NCBI RefSeq assembly: GCF_905220365.1
Contig: NC_061125.1
Span: forward strand, 11,921,831-11,985,830
From: Vanessa cardui
Lineage: Eukaryota; Arthropoda; Insecta; Lepidoptera; Nymphalidae
Length of the DNA: 64,000 nt
Reading direction: 5' to 3'
Positions 52,956 through 64,000 of the stretch are shown one piece after another (position 1 is the stretch's first letter; each line of letters begins with the position of its first letter). The translations under genes were made by a program, and so were the position numbers. Under the pieces are notes generated by a model. That model worked only from the letters and a program-made list of their open reading frames with translations, had not been told where the DNA came from and did not search any database.

Positions 52956-53387
52956 AGTCAGCGTCACGATTGCAGAGATCTTCTATTCTACACCCCGCAT
53001 TCCCTTTCTCTCTCTCTATCGCTATACCTAATCATATTTAATCAAGTAACTCTCTCTTTAAAAACAAATTACATGCACATCTCATACAGTATATTACACA
53101 TGAATTTTAGTTATTACGTATATAATACGGGCTTAATTCCGTATCGGAAACTGTGGAGAGGATTGACGTCTCCTTACAGTTATACAAACGTTATTTCGAA
53201 TTTTGATCTTATTACTTTTTTTTTAAATATCTTCTATTGAAAATCACTCATATCATATCAATATTATAAAAAGGTTAGTTATCCTCTTTTTGGATTCATA
53301 TAAAAAATACCAATTCAATTAATATGAAATTTACTCATAATAATTTATGGTATTATTATGGATATACTTATCGTTTTATTGTGAGTT

Positions 53388-53436
53388 GTGCGTGTGTGTT
53401 TGTGTGTGTGTGTATGTGTGCGTGAGTGTGTTGTTG
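53388..53436. repeat. (GT)n-rich microsatellite
   Basis: Interrupted GT run with GTAT, GC and GA variants. Confidence 0.9.
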
Positions 53437-55075
53437 AAGACATCATTCGCTTATGGAATTTTCCAAGTAAACGCTGCTACAAAAAGCGAAAAGCTCAATA
53501 ACTATTATTAGTCCGATGCGAGACTAATCTCTGCGACAGCGTGATCCATTGCCGTCCAAATTAGCCACTAGACTTACACGGCATGAGCAATAATTACTAG
53601 AAGATATATTAGCACTATATACAATAAATATTTCAACGGAGAGAAGGAACGAGAAATCGACGCTAAATAAATTTATACTTTAACAAATTAGCACTTGAAT
53701 AGTTCTGCAGTTCAATGTTTATATATGAAACAAATGAATAAATAATCTGTTATTGTGGCTTTTAACAATAATATTTATTATTGATATTGTTTTGTTTGGT
53801 TTATAAAATCAAACTTATTGGGAACATTACGTACATACTAGTGTTAAATCATACTTTATTTGTAATGCTAATAAATATTTTATAACAATTCTTATTCGAA
53901 AAATTGTATAGTAACTCCCTATTGGAATATTAATGCTTTCCTTATCAACGACTTTTTATTAAAGCATTCTGTACATTGCTGATTTGATAGGCGATTTTAT
54001 GAACGTAGTAAAATAGAATAAGCAATGGTCGTTTAAATAAAATATCTGACGTAAAGTGGTAAGGTGGCGTAATTAGGGCGTACTCCCTCTGATGACGATT
54101 AATTGTCACCTTCCTTTATAAACGCCTCTACCAGCTGTCACAACATAGGCAGCCACGATATAAACATTCAACTGCTCATTGAAAATTATGTTTATTTGAA
54201 AATGTATTTGCGGTAGTTTTGAGTTTTGAAATATTTATATTTGGATACCGTTATGAGAAACATAATTGAGTGTCATATATTTAATTTATTTTTTTAGGCA
54301 AACATATATTTTATGATTGTAATGTATATACTGTTTATGCACTTAATACTTTTGAAGATCTTTTATCTCTGGTTTTAGATGCTTGAATACAATATTTTAA
54401 TTTAAGTTTTTATTAATATGATTCCTCTTATATACGGTCTGGTTTATATATTGATTTGAATAGATTTAGTACATTTTATTTATAAGTTAAATTTTTACGC
54501 TTTTGGTAAGAATCAAATATAATTATCGTATTTGCATGTAGTATATATTGTTTTATCGCAACTAAGATGTGACGCATTATTCGAGATTGCATTTAAACTA
54601 CCATGTAACTTTTTGAAAAGCGGCGCTCCCAGCTGCAATTATGGCGCGCACCTGTCAAATGCACCCGACAACACCCGCACCAACTAATTTAACAGATTAA
54701 AAATGTCGCTGTTTTTAATTTTTTTTTTACAAATGATTTTTTTAAAATAAAATTATTATTAATATTAAGCTAGCAGCTTTATATAGGAATATTTAACTTA
54801 TCAGTAGACTTTTCTGAGTTACAAATTATATGAGCATAATTAAATATACGAGTACTTTATAAAACTCATTGAATTGTATTAGTTTATCACGTCTATGAAT
54901 ACCTATCAAATGATGTATATAAATTAAATAAAACATGTATTTTACACGACCTGATTTAATTTTATTCATTTTTTTTATATCATGGTTACAATATATTTAT
55001 ATTCTTCTTTTAATTGATGTGACTGAATAACTTATAAAGAACGTTTTCGACTATTCGAAGTATTAAAAAATAATC
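53437..55075. other. AT-rich sequence with two small less AT-rich islands
   Basis: 54060-54150 carries CCAGCTGTCAC (E box) and AATTAATTGTCACC. 54615-54690 carries CAGCTG, CACCTG and GCGCGC in a short span. Both are unique in the window and might be regulatory; evidence is base composition and generic motifs only. Confidence 0.25.
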
Positions 55076-55077
55076 AT

Positions 55078-55386
55078 TCAATATATATAAAACTGTTCCG
55101 TTACTGAGTGACTGACAGACAACGCCCAGTCTAAACCACTAGACCTAAAGACTTAAAATTTGGCACACGTTTGCCTTAAGTGTCCTAAAGGTGCACTATG
55201 AAGGTATTTTTCAAAATTCCCAGGGATAAGGAATAAATGGGATTTATATTTTCGAACCAAAGCAGCTCTATCTTCGTAACTATAATTATTAGGGGTTTCA
55301 AATTTAGCATGCGCTAGGTTATAACAACACCTAAATTTTTTTGTTTGTTGTATTTATGCGAAACCGGGGCGGATCGCTAGTTCATT
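55078..55386 (+). repeat. Helitron-like non-autonomous repeat
   Basis: 'aatatatataaaactgttccgttactgagtgactgac', 'ctaaaccactagacctaaagacttaaaatttggcac', 'gggataaggaataaatgggattt', ending 'gcgaaaccggggcggatcgctagtt' at 55358-55382. A full 5'-to-3' layout with a CTAGT terminus. Confidence 0.65.
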
Positions 55387-56085
55387 ATAATTTTGTAACA
55401 AGAATCTGGAATAGAGTGTCTATTCCAATCTGTTTATGAAAAGAAAGTAAGTTATTTGACCTGAAAGCTATAAATATATGTTAATGATGTATTTTTAGAA
55501 TGAAATATGCATGATGTAAACTAATTAACCGTGAGCTATATGTATATTGATTATGCGAGATTTACTATTTAAATTTTAGACGTTTTTTATTCACAGAACA
55601 TTATTAATAGACAGAGATAGAATCACTCGATCAAGACAAATGGTAACACTTATTGAATTAATTTAGAGTGAGGAATCCTTCATGCCTAAGTAGCATCCGT
55701 TGTATTTAATTTGCGAGTTGAAAGAGAAAAATCGGACGCTCCCGGCTTAAACAAGGTTTAATTTGTTCCCATTAATAAAGATGATGTGGACACATTGCCC
55801 TCTGGGGCTATTAAATTCAGTCTCGCATACTAATGTGCTTACTTTTTGCGAATCGGATACGACGTCTGGTTATTCATGAAGTGTGGATGTTAATGATTTT
55901 AGGTAAACGCGTGATTGTTTTATTAAATCGCTTATTTATCAGTTCACCTTTTACAGACGTCTAAAAAGATCAGTTGCATAAAAGATTATTTATAATCTGT
56001 ATCAGTTTAAATGCGTGATGTTAAAAAATTGAACTGTTTTGGAATGATAAAACGAGGATACCAAGTACTTTTAGACTAAATTTTT
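55387..56085. other. Unique sequence, partly less AT-rich
   Basis: 55650-55910 is non-repetitive and more balanced in composition. No coding frame. Confidence 0.3.
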
Positions 56086-56099
56086 TTTTTATTTTTACA

Positions 56100-56285
56100 A
56101 TGCAAGGAAACGAAAGGGTATTTGTGGCGTTATTAATTGGTTTTCTACTTAGTCAACAGGCAGGTCCCCCTATTGTCATAATTAATTGGGATGCCCAATT
56201 AGTATCGCCTAATGTTGTCCGGCCTATTTCGGAAACGGCAGCGGATGCTATGGGAGACTATCTAACTGCGCAGGACATATCATAG
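56100..56285 (+). other. Small open frame with signal-like N-terminus
   Basis: 61 codons from an ATG. A charged start is followed by a hydrophobic core (V-F-V-A-L-L-I-G-F-L-L) and a Q-Q-A-G-P-P, like a secretory signal peptide. The mature part is balanced and acidic toward the end (S-E-T-A-A-D-A-M-G-D-Y). The DNA is less AT-rich than its surroundings. The long T-tract before it could instead be the pyrimidine tract of an acceptor near 56105. A small secreted peptide, a first or internal exon, a decayed element, or chance; no family recognised. Confidence 0.28.
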
Positions 56286-57110
56286 TGCTCATAATCTAAA
56301 TGAACTGAAAATCTTATAAGACCGAGTCTAGCAAGATAAACGGCCTTACAAGCACGAGAGTGTGCACAGCAACTTTCAAATTTCAGGCTATTACTAAATT
56401 TTTCGGCAAAAAAAGTCAGTATTTTGAACCGACTGACCGACTTTCCGACCTGAACTTAGAACCTGGTGCCTGATATCAAGTAAATCAACGACCCAGTCGA
56501 TAGTATCCCCCTCTAATGCTTAGGGCCATCTATGTTTCGTAGTATCCAAGGCACAAGAGTATAACACCCTGTAACCTTCAAGAATTGAGAATACAATATT
56601 GAGAATTACTAGAGAAAAAAAAATCTTAATATTTTTTACTAATCTTACCTGATTTTACAGCATAACCTCGAGGTCTACATTGTTGTAAACCAGGATACTA
56701 AATCATAAGACAGTATATAAATAAACATACCAACCCAGTGAGCAATCATTTATACTTAAAAATGTTTTCTACAGTACTTTTAATTTTAGTGTTTAAATAA
56801 ACAACATAACCATTAAAAATTTTATGCCTGTGAGTTACTAATTCTATGGACTGCTTATCTATGAAGGCCATAATAAACTTTAAGCATACCGCAGTGTTCC
56901 ATTCCTCTGGAAATTGATAGACGTGGAGTTATCATTTGACAGTGTGCGTGTTGTATATTTTTGTCACGCAAAGACCCAACCTAAATTACCACAGACTAAA
57001 AACTTTTTTATCTGTGTATAAACAATCCACGAAATATTCTGTATTGACTTTAGTTGACGTTTATGACCTTTTAATATTTTGTCTTTCAAATTGAGTACCT
57101 ATATTACTTA
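56286..57110. other. Unique sequence, nothing recognised
   Basis: No gene or clear repeat visible. Confidence 0.35.
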
Positions 57111-57111
57111 G

Positions 57112-57265
57112 TAATCTGGGTAAGTATCAACTACTCACCTTTATATATTCAACTACCAAAAAGCTACAGTGAGTATTGGGTTCCAGGTTTAAGTTAAGTA
57201 AGTTAATAACTACGGACAAGACAGATATTATAAAGTCTTAGTTCTCAAAGTCGGATACCACCTAA
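57112..57265 (+). repeat. Repeat family C, strongly diverged
   Basis: 'aatctgggtaagtatcaactactcacc', 'gtgagtattgggttccaggtttaag', 'ttagttctcaaagtcggataccacc' follow the forward order. Confidence 0.45.
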
Positions 57266-57674
57266 TAATTTAAAAAAATATAAAAATAATAAGAATGCCA
57301 TTCGTTCTTTTTTATTTGAAATTTATTAATATAGATCTGTATATTATTTATATACAAGCAGCGAGTGATTTTCATAAATCGAATAGTTTTTAAATCACAT
57401 TGATCTGAATAAACTTAAAGAAGAAAGTCATATAACTTCCTAATCTTTGACACAGTGTTGTTGCGTTTTACGTCAACTGTCGTATGTAATAAAATTCGTT
57501 GTACTCATCAAAGGAGCAAGGACCCCAGTTTTATGTATTTTTTTACTCGCAACCCTTTTTGGTGTAGAAAAAGTCGTATATATGAGATATAGAATTCCAC
57601 TAAGAGCTTTTTAGAGCTGGTATTTACGATCTTATTATCATTTCTGAGCCTGAAATGTATCTTTTATGTTTTAG

Positions 57675-57760
57675 TGGACGTAAAATATCCCGATGAAGGC
57701 TTTGTTATGACTCAAACTAAAGAAATCAGAGTTGTGAATTGCTTAACGCGTAGCTACTGA
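57675..57760 (+). other. Candidate terminal exon (unassigned)
   Basis: TTTTATGTTTTAG ends at 57674, a good splice-acceptor match. From 57677 a frame of 27 codons reads without AT-bias artefacts (D-V-K-Y-P-D-E-G-F-V-M-T-Q-T-K-E-I-R-V-V, then N-C-L-T-R-S-Y) and ends at TGA 57758-57760. An AATAAA follows at 57788-57793. Two bases precede the first full codon, so the upstream exon would have to end in the matching phase. The order acceptor, code, stop, polyadenylation signal is what a last exon looks like, but the segment is short. Confidence 0.3.
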
Positions 57761-58396
57761 ATAACTAATACGTCGATGTAGCGTCGCAATAAAATCTTAA
57801 CATTTTAACATATATGTGACGATTTTGTGATCATTAAAACAATATCTTAATTGAAAGGCAGGTTTCAAATATTAGTTCGTTTTTGTTCTTGTATAATTTA
57901 TGTTAGTAATATAGCAAATTCAAAATAGTTTTGAGAGGGTATGTTAATTACATACAACATCAATTTCGCGAAAACTTAAATTTTTATTTTTTTTGTCCTT
58001 TAGATTTAATGTTGCCAATTAACAAAATGAATATATTGTTAACGAAATAATATTTACGTAAAACTGCCTTCTAAATCTTAAAATAAATTTTAATGACACT
58101 ATTAATTATAAATTCTTAATTGTGAACTCGCTATTAGTTGGCAATCAACAAAAACGATTAACGAACGACAAGTTAAGAGAACAATATAATTGCTTAATTA
58201 TTTACAGAATCAACTTTCAAAAAAAATGATTTCTTTATAAATATTAGAATTGCAAATACACACAAGACTCTCGCATAACGTTAGAATAGGCAAATATCTT
58301 CCATACTATATTCAATATAAATCCAGGCACGAAATGCGAGCGTTAAAGAACATTTTACCTCTACCCTAGCGTGTAATGTCAGTGCCTTCATGACAG
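57761..58396. other. AT-rich spacer, nothing recognised
   Basis: Contains the AATAAA at 57788-57793; no repeat or gene. Confidence 0.35.
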
Positions 58397-58634
58397 TCAA
58401 TGAAACGAAACAAGTACCATACAAATATTATGGGTTAAGAGCGCAAGCTCATATAAAATTTTGCCATTGGGACGTTTCGTGTCCTTTTTAACGTATTCTA
58501 AAAGACTGTCGAAAATAAAAATGCTATAACCCCTTTCCAACTCGGTCGCTGTTTCTATTATCATTGCTTTTTCGAGGGGTCCGATTTTTTCGAGCAAAAA
58601 CAACTGAACGCCGGATATGGAAACCGTTTCCCAT
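58397..58634 (-). other. Candidate exon, 78-79 codons (unassigned)
   Basis: On the minus strand a TTTTAATAAAACAG (acceptor-like, weak pyrimidine tract) ends at 58635. It is followed by an open frame to a TGA at 58397-58399. Residues are typical of folded protein: F-L-L-E-K-I-G-P-L-E-K-A, E-T-A-T-E-L-E-R-G-Y, F-D-S-L-L-E-Y-V-K-K-D-T-K-R-P-N-G-K. Composition is clearly less AT-rich than on either side. No domain recognised. It could be a host exon, a domesticated or decayed element, or chance. Confidence 0.32.
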
Positions 58635-59540
58635 CTGTTTTATTAAAACTGCGATATTGATCACAATCACCGTTTGTTCGGATCCTGGCTTTTTATAGGG
58701 ATCAGAGGCTTATGTTGGAAACGTAAACGAATCAACTTACATTACACTTAATTTTTATTCATTAACAACCTATGACCTACATAAATCTTTGTAGTCCAAT
58801 CTCTGTGTGAGAGCTTACAATAGCTTGGAATTACATTTTATCGAGTGACAAGAAGCTAGGCAATTATATTTTAGACTTGTTCCGGTAAATACTGTATCGA
58901 AGCAATATCAAACGTCAAATCGAAGCCTATTAATTATATAATTTTATTTTCCACTTAAACTGGTTTAGGATGAAATAAATAAATTTATACATATTATAAA
59001 GAATATATAATCCAATTTTTAATTAATACAATAAATAATATTGGTCTAACTAATAAATTGCTATCATGATATATTTATCCAACCTAAAGGAAGGAATTTA
59101 TAAAAATATTTGATACAAAAATAGTCCATAAGAATAGGGTCTTAAAATCAGTAATTGCTTGAGCTTTGAGACTATGTATGTAACAAGTGACAATGTCCTG
59201 GAAGAACTATTATTATAGTAATACTTAAAATATATGAGTTAGCTATAAAAAGGCCAGGGAAAAAGCATATGATTTTAGTATGGCATTTTCGTAATACTTG
59301 TAATCATATGTATGCACACGCAGCCGCGATTTAAAATTCGCTCAGTAAAAACTTATGCGGTTTGCCACAATTTTAACGTAGCGCCATGCGGATTTCAAGC
59401 GCAAAAAAAATCGCGTGGCGTTAGTTTGCAATGCGGTTTAACCCAAAACTGCAAAAAAACCCTAATCTTTATCACCACAACTTGACCAAATAGAAGTGTC
59501 ATAATTTTGACACATCGAGAAAAATGAACCAGTTATATAC
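58635..59540. other. AT-rich sequence, nothing recognised
   Basis: No gene or repeat visible; a small less AT-rich patch at 59320-59470. Confidence 0.35.
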
Positions 59541-59542
59541 AT

Positions 59543-59678
59543 CTATATAAATATTATAAATGTGAAAGTAACTCTGTCTGTCTGTATATATGCACTCCTT
59601 CACGGCCAAGCCGTAACCGTATTTGATGAAACTTGGTATGAAGCAAACTTGAATTTCAAGAAAGAAAAGGTAAGTGTG
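59543..59678 (+). repeat. Helitron-like dispersed repeat, 3'-truncated
   Basis: 'ataaatattataaatgtgaaagtaactctgtctgtctg', 'ttcacggccaagccgtaaccg', 'gatgaaacttggtatgaagcaaacttgaatttcaagaaag', then the match stops. Both 3' half and terminus missing. Confidence 0.65.
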
Positions 59679-62130
59679 TCGAAATAGAAACGAAATAATT
59701 AATAGCGGATTTTAGAACTAACAGTGCAAGCGTATTGTAATTTGACAATTTAATACTATTTAATTTATAAAGCGATAATAATCCAAAAACATGTATGACA
59801 CAAGTACTACAAGTCACATTCGACTATTGATATTATCTAGCAAATATTTAACATCATTACTATACATAAATCATATAGTAATAAAAAACTGTGAAGATAA
59901 AATCAATTTTTCTCCATTAAATCAAAAATATTAAAAAAATATCGATAATAAAATCGATATTCGGTACTGGACTGACTAACTGGTTAAATCAACAAAACGA
60001 ATATTTATAATGTTGATTTAGTCCGGAGTTATCGTCGTCATAACTCATACGTCAAGCTCACGCCTTCTTGCAGTCGATGATTGCCCGCTTATCGATGTAT
60101 CGCCTGTGCTTCTTGTATCGAGTGATAAGAATCGATTCTTGATGCTTCAGAATAAAAATTCCCGACACGATGTAACTCCAAACGAGCAATTTAATTTTCA
60201 TTTTAGTTATTTATTGGAATCATGATTGCTTATCTTAGCTTAGAATTTTTTTTAATTAAAGCATAATCAATAAAACAATACAACATTTATAAAACAAAAT
60301 AGTAAGTACTCGACCATTGTATACGGACGCATCAGCTAACCTGTCATTTTTAAAACTCAGAAAAAGCTGAAGACAAAAAAATATCCGGCTATTTATGAAG
60401 AATTCAATCAATTACGGCGATGGACACTGGCCCTCAGAAATATATGGGTACTTTGGATTGAAGGTCTGCAAAAAATACATCTCGTCGCATCAAGTAAAAA
60501 CTCCTCGGAGAATCGATGTTCGGGAGCAAAAAGTGTAGATACTCGTCCAAGAGAATGCAGAAGAAAAAAACGTTGGCCCCTTTATGGTTTCGGCACTCCG
60601 CAAATACAGTGACATCGCAAAATTAGGGAATTCCTGATTGACAGTAAAAACTGATTCCCAAGCGACGACATTTTATATTTACGCAGCTTTGATTTTGTAC
60701 AATAAATCTTGGCTGACTACGCAACCGAACTTTGTACATTTAAAAAAGGAACAACAACAAATTTTTTTTACAGCTATTACAATAAGAGCCGTTCTTATAT
60801 ATTTTTTTATAAATAAATTGATAATGATTTCGGGCTATTCATTTTAGCTGCTCATATAATTATAGTAATTGTTTTTGCTCTATTTAGTTTTAAACAGGTA
60901 CTGATTACAAGAATATATCGCATGAGATCATTTTTTCTGAATTGAACCTAGAAACACATAGAATTCTTGCTGTCCTTGTCTCTCTACTCACACTGGTTTA
61001 TATATTCTAGCTGCCCATCCCGCTTTTGCATGGAAGCATAGAAATGATAGGTATAAAAATATGTACAAAAAAAAATATAACAACACATATAACTTGATTG
61101 GTTGATGCGGCGTCCTTTAACTTTTCCCTATATATTTAACAATCATCGTGATATTTTATACACTTAAATACTTCTCTGTTCTTGATAATCGTATGAAAAT
61201 TTCATCAATACTTTTTTTAATTTTATTGCGTGCAAAACGATAAACACGATGGAGGGAGCTTGTTTTATAAAGTGTATGATATACATAAATATAAATAAAT
61301 ATGTTACTAACGTGATTAGTATGTGAAATGGTAAAGTAAATTATTTCTTCGATGTACATGACGTGTAAACTAATACCATTTTATACATAAAAAATACTTT
61401 ATAACGACATATTTACGGCTGTTTTGCAAAGATAGCATAATACTTACATTATCCCTTACATTCAAGAAATAAACGCAAGCATTCACTGTAGTACTTTTGT
61501 TCACAATTACCATAATAATTTTACTTCAGTTGCATAAAATTCAGAGCTTACAATGTTGCATTGAGTTACTCTGATTGGGCAAACCGTTTGTTGACAGTTA
61601 ATTGAGCGTGACTTTTCTTTGTACCATTACCGCAAAATGCAATACAAAGTTGCTCAAGCAATATCTGATTTTAAGACAATGTCATTATGGACTATTTTTG
61701 TATCAGTCTTTTTCATAAATTCATTCCATGTGGTTGGACGTACATGCAATTTTCTTGTTATTGTCCGACTATTTATGAACGTTTTAAAAATATTGTGGTC
61801 GCTTTGTTTCGTTCAGTTTTGTTGTAAAAGTATATTCAGTCTATAATCATAAACAAAAAAATGCTTTGGTGTCTCATGAATCTAGTAAATAGACCAAATA
61901 TAAAGCAATGAGTATACCGCATCAAACTAGTTTATTAGCCTTTAAATTAATAGCCTAGCCATTTTATTAAACAGCGCCAATCAACCAGCGAGATGCCTTC
62001 TGACATTCAGCCATTCATTATGTTCAGTTCTTAGAATAGTTTTATTATTTGGTTTAGAGTCTCCTGAAGTTTAAATAGAGCTATGCTGATAATTGAATGA
62101 TACTTAGTGAAAAGGCTGATCTAGCTTATC
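59679..62130. other. AT-rich sequence, little recognised
   Basis: 60330-60640 is less AT-rich and unique, with no continuous frame. Plus-strand frames at 60638-60847 and 61619-61846 show no motif. The remainder shows nothing. Confidence 0.35.
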
Positions 62131-62134
62131 TATA

Positions 62135-62340
62135 TTTAATATAATAAATGTGAAAGTAACTCTGTCTTTCTGTCTGTCTGACGCTCTTTCACGACCAAAC
62201 TGCTGAACCGAATTTAATGCAATCTGGTATGAAGCAAAATGAACTCCAAGAAAGAAGAAAGAACATAGGCTACTCTTTTTGCCTAATACATGACAACTAA
62301 CACCCTATCACGCGAGCTGCAGCTACTAGGTACATTTATA
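62135..62340 (+). repeat. Helitron-like dispersed repeat
   Basis: 'taatataataaatgtgaaagtaactctgtctttctgtctgtctgacgctctttcacgaccaaactgctgaaccg', 'ggtatgaagcaaaatgaactccaagaaag', 'tttttgcctaatacatgacaactaacaccctatcacgcgagctgcagctactagg'. Nearly complete. Confidence 0.7.
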
Positions 62341-63205
62341 AATCATAAATGAATGGCTAAGCTACAACAGATATAACGCATTTTTTAACGAAAATGGTGA
62401 CCTCAAATCTGGATAAGCACCTGTTTTGGGATTGATTTGTGTCTATTATTTGTCATACTTAGCTTTGACATATATTTCTACCAATGCGGGTGATTGGATT
62501 AACAGAATGAGATTTAAAGCCCATTGAAGAAACAAGGCTAAGACTGATACCAAGGTTTACCAGAGGTTATTATATTTTTGGCTAAATGAGTTTAGTATTG
62601 AAATCAATGTGTAATATTTGATTACTTAGTATTAAATATTTACCACTGGTTGAAAAATAAATATCTCAGATCTGTGTTTTTGTTTGTTTTTTTTTTTTCA
62701 AAACATAGATTTTTTATCAAAACCAAAACCAGTATTTAAAGTAATAAATGTGCATTTTTTTACATTAACACTCCTTTAATATAAATAAAGTTTTCATAGA
62801 AAACATTCATAGTGAAAACAAAATATTAAAAGAAAGACATATTTGAAATCAGCACTCGTCCAAGACGTTTTAAGCTTCGTTTAACCGTGACATATAAACA
62901 AAAGACGTGGATCTAAAACAGAGTCAGTTCACATCCGGACATACATCACCAGTTCCTGGTGGGCGGCAAATCGCCCGTTGTGGTAAATCGTGCGTCGAAA
63001 CGCAATATCAATGGAGTTGAAGCATCATTAAGACGGTCTATTGCGCACACGCTTCGCTAAATACGATACTGGTGTGAGGAAATAAATAGAATTGGTGTTG
63101 TGATGGAGAAGTGAATTTAAAAGTATTCATTTTTTTATTAAATATGTAATCAATGAAATATGTTACATTCCAATTATTTTTAGTTTTAACTTCCAACCCG
63201 TTTTG
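62341..63205. other. AT-rich sequence with one less AT-rich patch
   Basis: 62900-63060 is more balanced in composition and unique within the window. No coding frame supports a gene. Confidence 0.3.
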
Positions 63206-63207
63206 AA

Positions 63208-63298
63208 ACAGCGTGGTGGAATATGTTTCAAACCTTCTTTTCAATGTGAGAGGACGCCTTAGCTCAGCAGTGGGAAATTTACAGGCTGTTACTGTACT
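63208..63298 (+). mobile_element. SINE family A, 3' end only
   Basis: 'aaacagcgtggtggaatatgtttcaaaccttcttttcaatgtgagaggacgccttagctcagcagtgggaaatttacaggctgttactgt' is the last ~90 bp of family A. The tRNA head and body are absent, as after 5' truncation or deletion. Confidence 0.85.
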
Positions 63299-63339
63299 GT
63301 ACTACAAATAATGGTACTTCGTTGATGTTGAACCATACA

Positions 63340-63490
63340 ATCCTAACTTGGAGATCTACCATGGTACTCCTTTATACCTATAGTTTTATTAGCCCACCCC
63401 TTTGTAGCTGAACGCAACAATACCAAGGCTGCTTGGCGGTAGAATATTTAATAAGTACATACACAAACGATCTGACAGAACCAAGTAAAA
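63340..63490 (-). repeat. Repeat family C, diverged copy
   Basis: 'aacttggagatctaccatggtactcctttatacctatagttttattagcccacccctttgtagctgaacgcaacaataccaagg.tgcttggcggtagaata' in the reverse order, ending 'acagaaccaagt'. Confidence 0.6.
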
Positions 63491-64000
63491 TATTATTAAA
63501 ATTTAAATTAATTTTATTAAAATATTTAAATATACTAATACAATTAATTAAAAGCATATATGAAAGAAAGTGTTCGCAGCCGTCAGGATTAATAAAGAAT
63601 TATCAATAAAATCCACCCTCGATTTCGAGCACCCCTCTCAAATGCGATAAGTATCATCGTATATTATATCGCGACCAATTTCCTTCATAGAATTGTTTCG
63701 ATACATAATACTTGAAGTATCGTGTATGTTATAATATATAGCCTCGTAAATACTATGTATGTGTGTACAAACGTGTCTTTGTGTGCGTGATTTTAATACA
63801 AATCATATTCCATAGTGATTTAAAAAGCATAATGGTATTAAGTATGAGATTTGTAGCTTCTTCCAACGCCCTGGTATTTTACGGATTGATAGAAATATAG
63901 CAGAATGACATCTGACACATACATGTTGATTTTCATCACAAGTCAAATGAAGATATAAGCAAAAAGGTATTATCTCTGTCAAAGTCACAACAAAATTATT
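63491..64000. other. AT-rich sequence, nothing recognised
   Basis: A short GT-rich patch lies at 63755-63790. No gene or repeat otherwise. Confidence 0.4.

Noticed and set aside
1..64000. CRISPR arrays, bacterial operons, riboswitches, phage or plasmid features
   Set aside because: No regularly spaced repeats, ribosome-binding patterns or dense coding; the sequence is clearly eukaryotic.

Overview
The window looks like nuclear DNA of a lepidopteran, most likely a butterfly. It is AT-rich throughout and packed with degraded retroposons. Two tRNA-derived SINE families, an R1-clade non-LTR retrotransposon and Jockey/CR1-like LINE tails are of types I associate with Lepidoptera; this is recognition from memory, not a database match. 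I find no complete host gene, no rRNA gene, no functional tRNA gene, no CRISPR array and no bacterial-style operon. The window is best read as a gene desert or long intron whose visible structure comes from transposable elements.

Layout. 0-9 kb: AT-rich background with three copies of tRNA-SINE family B (2.05, 3.73 and 8.2 kb), relics of SINE family A (4.6 and 6.5 kb), a short 3' tail of an R1-clade element (4.04-4.24 kb), and a 3' LINE fragment that still codes for its last ~100 residues (7.6-8.18 kb). 9.38-11.58 kb: a young, 5'-truncated R1-clade element on the minus strand with an intact reverse-transcriptase frame, an oligo-A tail and a perfect 14-bp target-site duplication. 12.3-12.9 kb: a second GC-rich insertion, plus strand, with a related 3' end. 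14-26.5 kb: SINE-A copies, Helitron-like repeats and a nested insertion at 24.5-25.0 kb. 26.5-48 kb: more copies of a ~280-bp LINE-tail-like repeat (called family C here), paired LINE C-terminal fragments at 33 and 47.4 kb, a Jockey-like tail abutting a family C copy at 34.5-35 kb, and a further LINE C-terminus with an 11-bp duplication at 45.1-45.4 kb. 48-64 kb: fewer repeats and several unique, less AT-rich islands that are candidates for regulatory DNA (best 51.65-51.99 kb).

A handful of short open segments read more like protein than the AT-rich background does: 57675-57760 (+), 58397-58634 (-), 44412-44690 (-), 56100-56285 (+), 7442-7543 (-) and 1906-2055 (+). Some are preceded by splice-acceptor-like sequence. 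They are offered as candidate exons only. If real, the segments at 57.7 and 58.4 kb would be convergent terminal exons.

The mobile elements do not work together as a system. The main biology readable here is a history of target-primed reverse transcription (target duplications, 5' truncation, A-tails), nested insertion and decay. I did not find a convincing novel system. The observations most worth following are the candidate exons, the R1-like insertion with its 3' UTR relatives, and the long palindromes.
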